NCBI RefSeq assembly: GCF_030247195.1 | Contig: NC_080672.1 | Coordinates: forward strand, 9,300,001-9,364,000 | Direction: 5' to 3' | Origin: Topomyia yanbarensis | Lineage: Eukaryota; Arthropoda; Insecta; Diptera; Culicidae | Length of the DNA: 64,000 bases | In this document: positions 36,491-47,600 of the stretch, piece after piece | Numbering within the stretch: position 1 is the first letter of the stretch | Layout: every line of letters starts with the position of its first letter | Notes under the pieces: model-generated | The model's database searches: none | What the model was told of the DNA's origin: nothing | Seen by the model: the letters and a program-made list of their open reading frames with translations, nothing else | Program-made: the position numbers and the translations under genes

Positions 36491-37663
36491 CAACCCCGCA
36501 CACAGGAATAGAGATTTGTTATAGGAAAATTCTTAACCTGAATGAAGAAGCGAATGACCTTAAGGTTTAAATTTCTATAATCGAAACAAAAATATGGTCA
36601 GCCTTGTAAGGGTTAAACAATTAAATGGTTTGATTAGAAGTCATGAGGTTGTCTTCAAATTTCGCCAATCTGAAATCGATTTTTTTGATTTATTAAATTT
36701 CCAATCTTCGAAAGCGCTGGATTAGTATCGAAAGTAATTATTGAAAGAAAAAAAACCCTGCTTAGGGTTGCCACGCCGGTTTTCGGAGGCGAAATCCTTC
36801 GTTCAGGTAAATCCGTATTCGCCCGGAAGAATCCATTGGATTATTTTGAAATTTTGCGTGCAGGCCCTAATTGTTAAGGAGGGCCCCTCTTGGCGTTGAC
36901 AAATATTTTAAAAGAGCCATTTGGGTTTACTTTACCCCATTGAACTTTCGCTTCAATATATTAATGTTCCTCACAAAGATTCTCGAAAGAAACTGAAGTG
37001 TGACCGTTTTTGTTTATTGAGGAACAGAGCAAAGCTCGGCTCACAGCGAGAGTGGCTGGTGCTTTTGGATTCTTTGTGAATATCCGAGAAAACCAATCAC
37101 TACATCCAACTAAATCAACTAAACTATAAACAAATGCAAAAACATGCAACTAAATGTGAACGGCACAGAAAGAGGGAGTGCTTTACCAAAACATTACACT
37201 CTACGGTGAATGTGAAGAAAATAAGATAATTTTCCTCCTAGTGCTACGAGCTACATAAGAAATAAAACAGTGCATATTTATTTGTTTTTAAGCGTTTCAT
37301 ACAAAAAAAAGCAAAAGAAGCGCTCCAAAATTCTGTCGAGTGATCACTTTAATTCGAAATTCTAATTGATTTCAACGCATACCCATGTGTCTCTTGAAGT
37401 CTATCCCCTGCTCAGTAAAATTCCGCTGGTCAAAGTACCACTAGAGGCGGTAACCTCTATTTGAGAGCTCAATTGGTCAAATGAGTCATCGAAAACTCTT
37501 GATATACCAAAAGAATACGAAATTAATCCAAAAATTTGAATTTAAAATTTAATATATTTGGTTTGCCATTCATTGATACACAATCTATAAAAATCATATT
37601 CCGATACGAGATGATACCGAAACATTTTTGTAAAAGGGTCATACTCAAATGACGTAGCTTTTT

Positions 37664-38225
37664 TCGGCGTGTGCCGTTCATCAAGCACCATTCCTCTATA
37701 TTGGCTATATCATGTTGGAGCACAGTAAAATCGAGTCCTGAGGAAATTGAACGAAAGATATTCAGATCATCAGCGTAGAGTAGTTTTCCGGATCTTTTGC
37801 GGATGCAGAGATCATTGATAAACAAGAGAAAGATAAGTTGCCCTAAGTGACTTCCTTGAGGTACACCGGTTGGCGTTTCGAAGGCGCTTGAGTATGTGGT
37901 ACCAATTCTAAAGAAAGCGGATCGTTGTAAGAATGCAGAGAGCTGGATATCCATCCAGGAAAACCTAGTCCCTGCAGTTTCGAAACAGTAATGTTGTGGG
38001 AGAATGAAAGTAAAATATATTACCGCCACATGTTGATGCTTCTCGACAGTTGGAATTAGAAGACTTATGCACGTCATCATGTTCGAAGTGGCGAAACGTT
38101 TCTTTGACAAATCCCTGCTGACATACGTCAATTATGTTGGAAGAAGCAACGTACAAACCTTTCCAGAACTTTAGCCAGGTAGTTTACTAGCGACTTTCAT
38201 ATGTAGTTTTCAACACTGTGAGTGT
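37664..38225 (-). mobile_element. LINE reverse transcriptase fragment inside hAT copy 1
   Basis: The minus strand reads TPTGVPQGSHLGQLIFLLFI, then LLYADDLNIFRSI with the catalytic box at 37766-37777, then EEWCLMNGT. It stays open for over 150 codons through the palm region. Copy 2 of the hAT has about 20 bases of ordinary element sequence here instead, so this is a nested insertion truncated at both ends. It is close to the 22310-22825 fragment (Jockey/CR1-like). Confidence 0.85.
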
Positions 38226-39310
38226 TTCCAGCACCGATTCCCCCTAGCAAAGAGGCCACTGATGGAAAAAATAAATACGTTTCGCAATTCTTTTATCGAC
38301 ATTTTCAAGTTGTGGATTGTATTTGTATTTCTACAATTGTAAGATTCTGCCTTTTTTATCTATTTGCATACTTTTATTTTATCCATCTTTTAACGTTCCT
38401 TACTTTTGCTTTTTTTTCTATTGCTATCACTATCACTTACTTTAATTTATAGTTTATTCTCTGTTATTTAACTTTATTCGCAATTTTTCGAGAAAATTCT
38501 GCATTCTTTATTTTTTTCTTATTGTTTCATATTTTAATACCCTGCTTTTTTATTTATTTCTCCTGTCACTTCATCTAATTTTTAGAATTTGTTTATTTAC
38601 TATATTTATTCTTGCAATAGCCTTTTTCTATTTCCTAATTTCTCATATTTTTTGCATTTCCAAAAGCAATTTTACTTATTCAAATTCATTCCAATTTGTC
38701 TTATTGTTTAATTTTTTACATTTCTCCTATTTTTCTTCTCATTTTCTAGTTTTTAGCTTTCCGTTTATTGTAGTTTTATTTTTTCCCATTGTTCATTTAA
38801 TATAATTTTATTTACTTTTTATACCTTTTTCTTAAGATTTAATTCGTTATTGTTATTTCTTCATGTTTTCCATTTAACCTACTTGGAAAGTACTTCTTCT
38901 ATTGACATCTTCCTATACATTAACATTGGATTTTTCTTTATTTTCCTAAAAAAATCATTTGATTTATTTTCTTATCACTATGCTCACTTTTTCTTAATTT
39001 TACATTTAGTTCGTTGTTTGAATTTATTTCAAATTTCATTTCTAGTAGTTTTTCTATTCTTTAAATAATATCCATTTTATTATTTTTTTTCGTGTTAATA
39101 TCTTCATTTTTGTGTTTCTATAGTATACCACGTTGGCTTTTTCTACTATTTTTCGTTTTCCATTTTGTCTGTTTGCTCAGTTTTTGTTCAATACTTCCAA
39201 TTTTCTTTACTTTTTCGTCTTTTTTCATTTCAATTTTCCAGTTTTTCAAATTTTTCTTTCCATTTTTTTAAATTTCTCTATAGTTATTTTATTCTTGTCT
39301 TTTATTTATA

Positions 39311-40146
39311 GGGGGACCCGGGGTTATTAAGACAGTGGGGGTAATTCGGACCCCCTCGATTTCTCAGAAAATAGCAAGACTATCAGACTATCGTATACAT
39401 TCGTGGAACCGCTGTTCTGAAACATTAATTTTGACAGTTGAAATTGATTCTTTGTTCGTTGTAGAAAGGAGATGCAACGTGTTTCGTTGTTTTGTCATTC
39501 TCAAAATCAAAATCATTATAATGGAAAAACCGTGATTAAAGCTACAAATAAAAGTGAAAAAATAAAAGATAAGTGTTTTGGAAAGCTTGACGCTCCTATT
39601 TTATGGAATAATTTTTGTTTGGGTGAAAACACAGATATTTTCGAGACGCTCACCACTTTTGTGCGTTATGAACGTACGGGGCTATTCGGACTCCCTATTC
39701 CGTCAATCACCGTTCAGCGGCTTGCGGCTGCGCATACCATTGCACACGCCACAGCAAAGAAATACAAGGCCTGCCAATAGACAGTTGTGACATACCAGAT
39801 TAAGTTTTTGTAAAGCATTTTTTTTTGCTTCTTAAGGAGTGTCTCTTGTATCTAATTCACAGTTAAACTTAATTCCATTGTAAAAAAATAAAGAAAAATG
39901 ATGGTCTGAATTGCCCCGTAGGGAGGTCCGAATTACCCCTACATTGTAAAAGGATGAAAAAACGTAGAGGTTTGCAAATCGTCGACTAGCGCTGCCATTG
40001 AGTGGTGAAAATGAACCTTTTATGGCACCAAAATGTAGCTGAGGTTTCAAACTAACAATTAGAACTTTTGACCGGTAACTTTTTTCACACCTATCCACCT
40101 AAAAGGGCGATTTGCTTAAGTAGGTCCGAATAGCCCCGTGTTCCCC
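39311..40146. mobile_element. TA-flanked element (836 bp), copy 1, nested in hAT
   Basis: The ends are GGGGGACCCGGGGTTATT on the left and, reversed, GGGGAACACGGGGCTATTCG on the right. TA lies on each side (39309-39310 and 40147-40148), as for Tc1/mariner-type insertions. The related copy at 58582-59357 shares the interior CGGGGCTATTCGGAC and CGTTCAGCGGCTTGCGGCTG boxes. hAT copy 2 lacks it at the matching position near 54490-54510, giving an empty site. Plus-strand frames up to 102 codons exist, but they are not clearly kept in the other copy. Confidence 0.8.
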
Positions 40147-40375
40147 TACTCCTCTAGTTTTATGCATTCTTAGCGTTTTATATATTTTTTCTATTGCTTT
40201 AAATATGTTTTGTTTTTAATGTTAAATAAATTTTATTATTCTTGATTTATCGAGTTTTTTAGTTTTATGAATTTTTTATATTAATGTTTTCTGTATTATT
40301 TTTATTTTTATTATTTTTTATTCATTTTCATTGATTCTAAAAAAATTTCCAACATTCTTATCGATTTTTTACTAT

Positions 40376-40526
40376 TTTCACCATTTGTTCAATAATGTTC
40401 GACTTTTTTAATCTTCGCCATTTGTTTTTCTAGTTTCCTGCTTTCAATTGATAAAGGAAAGCAGGAAACTAGAAAAACAAATGGCGAAGATTAAAAAAGT
40501 CGAACATTATTGAACAAATGGTGAAA
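40376..40526. repeat. Perfect 70-bp inverted repeat with 11-base loop
   Basis: The arms at 40376-40445 and 40457-40526 appear to be exact complements, beginning TTTCACCATTTGTTCAATAA and ending TTATTGAACAAATGGTGAAA. The loop is AATTGATAAAG. hAT copy 2 has only a single, diverged version of the arm sequence near 54225-54300. The perfect match means a recent inverted duplication, or an assembly artefact. Confidence 0.9.
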
Positions 40527-41104
40527 TTTTATAGTTTGTTTTGGTTTTTCTCGATTAAACATTTTTTAACAATTGACATTAATTTGTTTATTTGGTTGAT
40601 TTTGTTGTTTTTAGCTCTTTTGTACATTCTTTTAATATTTAGTTTTCCTATTGTTTTTTACCTTTTGCCGTTGATCGCCGTTTAGATATTTTTAATTTTT
40701 GTGATTACTACATCTTTAATCTTGCCATTTCCTTACTTTTATAAATACTATTAACAAAAATGGCGCTTTTAAAAGTCACCAAAACTGTCGAAGAGGTATT
40801 AAAAACTCCCAAAGTATAAAAAACTCTACGTTTTTTCCCTTATTCGCACTACAAACAACTAGAGCAAAAAAATAATACATAAATATAAAATTTCAGTGTA
40901 CTATACATAATATCAGCGAACTCCAATGGATTTCAAACATTGACTTTTTTGTACTCAGGCAATACACATTGGTAGGGGCCCGTACGTTGGACCCCCCCCC
41001 CCCCCCCCCCCGGGCCCGTATTTTCTCTCTGCGGCCCTGAGTAAAAGCGTCATTTGATGAAACAGAGTAGGATGTACAATATGTAAATGCAGCGCGAAAA
41101 TTTG

Positions 41105-41280
41105 TGTTCATAATAACTTTTTTGGCTTTTGACGTAAGGGCAAATACTTTGCGATTGAGTTAAACGGGAGTAATTATGTGAGAAAATCGCTCCCAGATAA
41201 GATTCGAACATGCAGCTGTTGGGTACCCGGCTCCCTACGCTATTTCTGGACATGATGTCCCATGAAAAGCACATAATTAT
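41105..41280 (-). mobile_element. tRNA-like SINE copy
   Basis: On the minus strand, CAGCTGCATGTTCGAATCTT gives a B-box-like T-arm, preceded by AGCGTAGGGAGCCGGGTACC and followed by GGGAGCGATTTTCTCACATA and ATTACTCCCG. The last two boxes parallel those in the 24185-24345 copy, so both belong to one tRNA-derived family. Confidence 0.5.
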
Positions 41281-42249
41281 CATATTGATGATAGTGAAAC
41301 TTATCCGCCCTCAAGCAAGATCACTCAACCGACCCACGTAACTCAAGGTAATTCATCAATTTTAATTTCACGCTCAACAATCCATCCCTTAGATGCTAGG
41401 CGCAGTTGTTGCACTTGTCGGGAAATAGTGGATATGCAAAACTGTAAACCGATTTTAATAGTACTAGATGTCTTTTAGAAGCATATGTCAACGGGTTTCT
41501 TAATATGTCATCTGCCTAAAGTATTGATTCTTGATCTGGTGTACACAGCTTGGACTTACAATTTGATATCGCCAGGTCTGGTAGTCACGGTAAAGATAGA
41601 CACGTCTACCTTTATCAGGACACATGTTAGTGAACTCGGGTGATTCGTAGTTATTCTGTCTAAGCTCGACCCTCATTAACAGAAGACAAAGATTAAGCCC
41701 GTACGATATTAAGCCTGTTCTAATGACCCTGCCACTTCTAGTTTTCCGATCTGTTTACTTCACATCCTTGCTCTCATTTGAGTACTATGGCTCTAAGTTT
41801 CATAACTTTCCCTACCCAGTAATCTCTAGCTAATTGAATGTCGTTAAAATGTAAAAAAGAAAATGTGACTAACATAGTCGAAATGAAAAAGGAAAAAATT
41901 GTGCTTTGTTTTAGTACAATGTTCAAGTAAACAAAAATTCAAATCTGTTACTTTGCGCGGTTACAGTACCCTCATCTGGCCGAGTTAGATTAGACTGGAC
42001 TACTGATTTTAAAGATGGAATTGTTTCAGGATACATGAATCGCTGTATTCGACTAAGTGCAAAACTACCAGTTTTAGTACTCATGTTGTGGCAAATGTCT
42101 AAACAATTATCAGTGAATTAGACAATTTTATGTTCTAATACATTTTACTGATTTCCCGTAAAGGGAATTAATTGTGTCCAGAATAGATAAAGCAGTGGAA
42201 ATATATTCTGAGCAAAAAAATATATTATGTGGTAGTTTCTAAAACAACT
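41281..42249. other. No gene recognised
   Basis: Apparently single-copy within this window. No coding or element signature is seen. Confidence 0.35.
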
Positions 42250-42500
42250 CTCTATCGAGAAACTTTATCGCACATCTTCTTCAGTCACGGTCTTGGCAAG
42301 CTTCCGCTTCATTATCGTCCAACACGTCTCTACTGGACGGAACTGTGGACAATTTTGTGAATTTAGGTTGCTGTTAAGACAGTCGATTAAATCTGCCCAT
42401 AACGTGACTGGACCATCATGGGACAGTTGATGCTGATTTTCTTGCCACAGGAACATTTCCCTTGCCAAATCATTTTTTACGATAATTCATCCGCGAAAAC
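42250..42500 (-). mobile_element. Tc1/mariner transposase C-terminal fragment
   Basis: The minus strand reads HDGPVTLWADLIDCLNSN, then NCPQFRPVETCWTIMKRKLA. The second piece matches the (N)CPxxRPIExxW motif holding the third catalytic acid of insect Tc1/mariner (ITm) transposases. Only about 67 codons are open and no terminal repeats were found. It is dead. Confidence 0.7.
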
Positions 42501-43369
42501 AAACTGTAATTTGCTAGCAAGCGTGAGCTGAAAGTAGCCTTGTAAAATTCGAGCCCTAGGATTTATTTGAAATTGGTTTTCGCACAAATTTCATCGTCAA
42601 ACAAAACACACCCATCGAGTTTTATCGGCGATCGGCCGTACAGCTGCAGGGCCCGGATTCTGACTGTATTTTGATGTTTGAGGATACTGTTAGGTTATTT
42701 ACCATCACGGTGACATTTGTAGTCTTCTCGGAGTCGGATTCGCGGCTCAGTTCAGCGTACAGTTCACCATGATGGCGTTTGACGAATAAACCAAAGAATA
42801 GACGAAGTCGAAACGCATACATCTGGACTAATTATAGTTAGGTTTTGTGCCGTTCATGATCTTTTGCATATTCAATTTGATGCTTGCAATAAACAAACAA
42901 ATTGAGAACAAACTTTGGTATCTTATTTGGAAATCATGACATGAAATCAAATTAACAATTGAATTTGAAGTTAATATCAAAATGTTATTTCGTTTTTATG
43001 TAATTTTAATGTTTGACTTTGGACGGAAAATAAGACGATTGTACATTCACGCTACTGAAAATATTTTTGAACTTGTATCGCTAACAGATCTGCTACAGCA
43101 AAACACTTCAGAATAACCAATCAATGGGGGAATGGACTTCCTGAAGGTTGTTAGAGAAAAAAAAGTGATTGCATTCAAGGATGATGTGATTTGTCCAACT
43201 ATTCGCCAAAGTTTAAATACGAACCGTGTTTCCAAAATTCGACTCAATTTTGTCAGGAAGGTGTGCCCCCCTTTGTCAGCCGGCTGGAGCCGCCTATGAT
43301 CAAGAACTAGATATACGCAATGCTTAGCAACCGACATCTGTGTTCATCGTTAAGATAAGCAGAGATAAG
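42501..43369. other. No gene recognised
   Basis: No supported gene. A 96-codon minus-strand frame at 43047-43337 shows no known motif and probably overlaps the decayed 5' part of the plus-strand LINE that follows. Confidence 0.35.
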
Positions 43370-44650
43370 GAAACTGAGCGTCTGCGGATATTCTCAAGGT
43401 TGTGTGCTGTCACCACTTCTATGGAACCTTGTCACCAACGGCTTGTTAAGGAAACTTAATGAGCTTGGATCTCCGGCACATGGTTCGCCGATGATTATCA
43501 TATAATAATCACCGGTATTTGCATTAATACACTTTTTGATATCATGTCACAAGCCTCGCGTGTTGTTGAGCAATGGTGTTTTCATGTTGGGCTATCAGTT
43601 AATCCAAATAAAACATCAATGGTTTTTTTCACGCAACGAAGGATTACAACCGGAGTTCGTCTGTTGCAGTTCTTTGACTCCGAAATTATTGTCGCAGATC
43701 AAATTGTAAGTACGTAGGGGTAATTCTTTACTCTAAACCTAATTGGACAGCTCACGTCGATTTCAGACTCAAGAAAGCTTGCATGGCCTTCGGCCAATGT
43801 GATCGTACTTTCGGCAAATCTTGGGGACTCAAACCCAAGCACATTCAGTGGATATACACAACAATTGTTAGATCAATACTGGCAGACAAGTGCCTTGGTT
43901 GGTGGCAGAAGGGAGAAGTTATGACAATCTAATCAAAGTTAAACCATTTTCAGAGAATGGTCTTGATGGCGATGACAGGTGCGTTCTGGTGTTTCTGAAA
44001 CAAGAAGCACTTTCTTTTGTATACCGTATAAAGGTTACTGGATCAGTGGAAATGAATGGGCGGACGAATTGGCTAGAGCTGGCGCTGCAACTGACTTCGT
44101 TGGTCTTGATCCAGTTTTACCACTATCGATTAGTTGGATAAAGCGCTCTTGGGCTGCATCCAAACATGCCAACCATTGGCGTAGCTTGCAAACTTTCGTT
44201 CAAACAAAAAGTTTTCTGCCTGATTTGAGTTCGAATATGTGAAAGAATTTGTTCCATTTTTCCAAGCACAATTGTAGTATTCTAGTCAGGGCACTGACTG
44301 GACATTGCAAATTCAATTAGCGCATGGCTACTATACAGCGTGCTTAGTATTATTCGCGCGATCTTTGTGAATCCGATTACATATCATTTGATATGCAACT
44401 GCCCTGTAGTAAAGCAATAGCGTATCCGGATTTCTGATTATGATTATGCATGGAGATAATGAACCTATGAACACAGAGCTGAACCGCAAGGATATGGTAT
44501 TGTTCCTAATCCAATGTGGTTAAGAGCTATAGTTTTAGCCATATTTAAATGACAATATATCTTCGGGGATGTTTTCGTTCTGTTACCTCAATATCCCTTC
44601 AAGGGTGTTGATATATTCGCTCACTGTTTAAATAAAAATTCTAAAAGTTT
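43370..44650 (+). mobile_element. LINE ORF2: RT, RNase H and C-terminal Cys/His remnant
   Basis: Plus-strand motifs in order: SQGCVLSPLLWNLV (43392-43435); the FADD catalytic box at 43484-43495 followed by an IIITGICIN stretch; NPNKTSMVFFTQRR (about 43600); the thumb with IQWIYTTIVRS (about 43850); RNase H with ISGNEWADELARAGAA (about 44040-44090); and a C-terminal LTGHC...CESDYISFDM piece (44290-44400). Multiple frameshifts and stops mean it is dead. The residues between motifs match the 332-1978 element almost word for word, so they are the same family in opposite orientation. Confidence 0.85.
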
Positions 44651-47600
44651 TGTTCCTGCTACTGCAGCACCTGCAGATCGTCATCCTTCCGGGGGTGCAG
44701 AATGCTCTGTTTTAATTGTTATGTGCAGTTATTTTCCTTACCCCTTAACCTAACCATTTTTCCATCCTTGTAGACAGCATTTGAAATGCTACATTTTTGG
44801 GTTTGAGTTCGACATACGATTACTATGCCGCACTCGAATTTATGAAACTAAGTGCCTTTAGAGAAGTCTGACTATCGAAACATAAAATTATTCTGTTACC
44901 GTAAATCCTGTAATAAAGTACAGATTTTAAACCACACAGAATCGTTTCATTTCATGACGGTAGACATCAGAACCGGCTTGGTCAAAAGTCTCAAGAATGT
45001 TTATAATTTGACGAAGAGGCTTACTTAAAAACGGATTGATAACAGCTTCATGACAAAAGTTTAATCTAACCACGCCTCGAGGAAATAATCCCTATCAATC
45101 AAATATTACAAAAATACAACGAGAGGTTTAATCTAACTAATGGTACACTTATGATGGCTTCTACACATCATAATCATGTTCATCTCAATTTCTAAATCAG
45201 TAAATTATTAATAGTATAGTTAACTTCGAATTTTACAACCGAGATAAAGGGTATCCACATCAAATTTCAGCACGGAAAAGGCGCTGTAGAAAATTACCTA
45301 GTGGACTAATCCGTTTCAAACCTTCAGTTGAGGATTTTTCAGGTGCTTGCACAAAATCAATTCGCGACATTGATTTTCGGGTGAAGCCATTTTTTCCAAT
45401 TTCGAAAAAGTGACAGTGATAAAAGTTCAATGTAAACAATACATTCTGAATCACCCAAATTTTCAAGAGAAAATGCACGAAGATTATTTTCTACAGTGTT
45501 TTTTTCCGTGATGCAATTTAATGTGGGACACTCTTTAAAGGCTTTGAAATTATAATATACATTAAAATGTAGGATTGTAGTGTTTCGAATTCATCTCTGC
45601 AGTAAGCAGCACCAACTTGGGGCCAATTGCTGTTGGCGTTCACATGAGGTGAATGTAAAACAGATTATATAGCTTTATCTATGATTAATATTTAATACAG
45701 ACTTGGTTTTTAGTTAATATTATAGAGCTTTATAACATGAGCTGTTCATTGATGAATTCCTTGATATTTTTACTTTTGTTCGTGACATCTATAAAAAGAA
45801 ATGTGACAATCCAATGATAAATACATCACTTCTTCTAGGATTTTCTCATAAATGGGAAGAGATATAAATGTGGATAAATGATCTTGAACACTGAAAAAAC
45901 TATATGTCGTAGTCTAAAAAGTATCTGTTTTGATAGTGAAATGCAAGTGATTATAATCCCACCTCCCTTAAGTGGGTTAATAGCCAATACTAGCTACCTA
46001 ATTGATATAAAACTTAGAATGTATACTAGACAGTGCTTCGGAATATTGACAGTCATCGTCATCCAATTTTTTCAGCTACTTTTACTTTACTGTTATTATC
46101 AGAAAATAACGGAGGTTTAAAATTTTTGTGTTAAACTTCCACCTTGCAGGTTCTAATCAAATTGCATAATTATCGCAAGCCCACGAACCGCAAAATAATA
46201 TCAACATCACCTCCATCAAGATGCCAATCATAATTCATCGCAAAGCCACCACCCACAATCACGCTTCATAATTGCTTAATTCGCGGCACAAGCCAATTCC
46301 AACCGAATGAATCTGTTTATCCTCCGCTCATTGCCGGCTGCATTTTAAGCATTCCTTCAATTTCCCCTTATATATGGATGGTACCGAAGAGACCAGCGAC
46401 ATAGCAGTTCGTTCCATTAGTCGTTCAACGTGAGTCCCATTCGTAACAGTGATTCTCTCCGGGGAAAACAAGATTGATAACATCTATTTCATCCCGGGGT
46501 AACTTCAACTAGGGGTAAAGTGATACTGTTACACTTTTGCAAGGGCGACGTCGTCTGGCTGGAGTATTGTTATGATGATGATGATAATAACCAGGAACAA
46601 GTGTATTAAAATAAAATCAGAGAGGGGAACCGAAAGTGGTTTTCGATTGTGACTTGTTGTGAAGGTTTCTGGTGTAGAAAGCGCACTTAAGACGTGTCAC
46701 CGAATGGTGCATTAGAAGGCATTAAAATAGATTGGATTATCTTTGTTGATAAATAAATTGATCGACTGTGGAGAGGGGCCCGGTTGGCCATATGGCTTGT
46801 ATCAGTTATGTTTACTGGTTACCCCTTCACTGGAAGTGCTTCTAATAAGACAAGGAAATATTGCTTCCTCTCTAACGCAAGCATGCACGTAGTCTTAAAA
46901 TTTTTAAAAAGGTATTGTATCGCGATGCTAGTCGTTTATATCTTTCGGTTCAACTTTCTGCGGTAAATGTAGTTTATTCAATTATTCCCAGTTATATATT
47001 TCATGAATATCTCTAATCCACATCGATAATCCTAAAATTAGAAACACGGGATTAGTAATAAATTTTCACACCAAACAAACGCGAAACCATCAAAACATTA
47101 CCACCCACCGTTTTCAAAAAGCTGCAGTTAATTCCATCTCCATAAATTGACCATTAATCTTTCAGCTCCGCCACTCGTCGTGATTCGAAAGCCACTACTC
47201 ACTCGGTGCGACACTTCCGGGCCTACTACGATGCCGCCGTTCTGTGGCAAAGTTAATGCAGAAATTGTTTACGGACATAATGGTGACCTTACGCCGGAAA
47301 GCGTTGCGTTCGGTTTTTGATGTGGCAAAACATGAGATGTGTTTCCAACCGGCACGCGTCGTCACGGATGGATGACCGGGTTTCGATCCTTGCAAAGGCA
47401 CACTGATGACGATGTTGGATAGAGGGTGTGGTTGTTGCAAGTTGGTAGTTTGAGAATAGTGCTTTCTCGAACAAAGTCGTGAATTTTTTATAGTTTTATT
47501 GAAGTCAATTGATGCAGCAAACTAAATTTTGAAATGAACAAACCTTACGTATCTTCCTTCGACTATGGATTGACGAATAATGATACTGTTCACAGACGAT

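Larger units (their letters stand above)
36165..41047. mobile_element. hAT element copy 1, 4867 bp, with 8-bp target duplication
   Basis: The element is 36173-41039, flanked by AGTAAAAG at 36165-36172 and again at 41040-41047. The ends are CAGGGCCGCCGAGAG and, on the other strand, CAGGGCCGCAGAGAG, followed by G/C homopolymer runs and GGGCCCG boxes. The 8-bp duplication and CAGGG-type ends place it in hAT. The interior is long T-rich simple sequence with no transposase.

Compared with the inverted copy at 53770-57051 it has extra material: a tRNA-like segment, a LINE piece, a TA-flanked element and a 70-bp inverted duplication. Confidence 0.9.

Noticed and set aside
36440..36500. Functional tRNA gene
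   Set aside because: Only a T-arm is visible; no acceptor or anticodon pairing could be drawn.
47195..47440. 81-codon minus-strand frame in a GC-richer stretch
   Set aside because: No motif, no splice context, and the plus strand is equally open for part of it.
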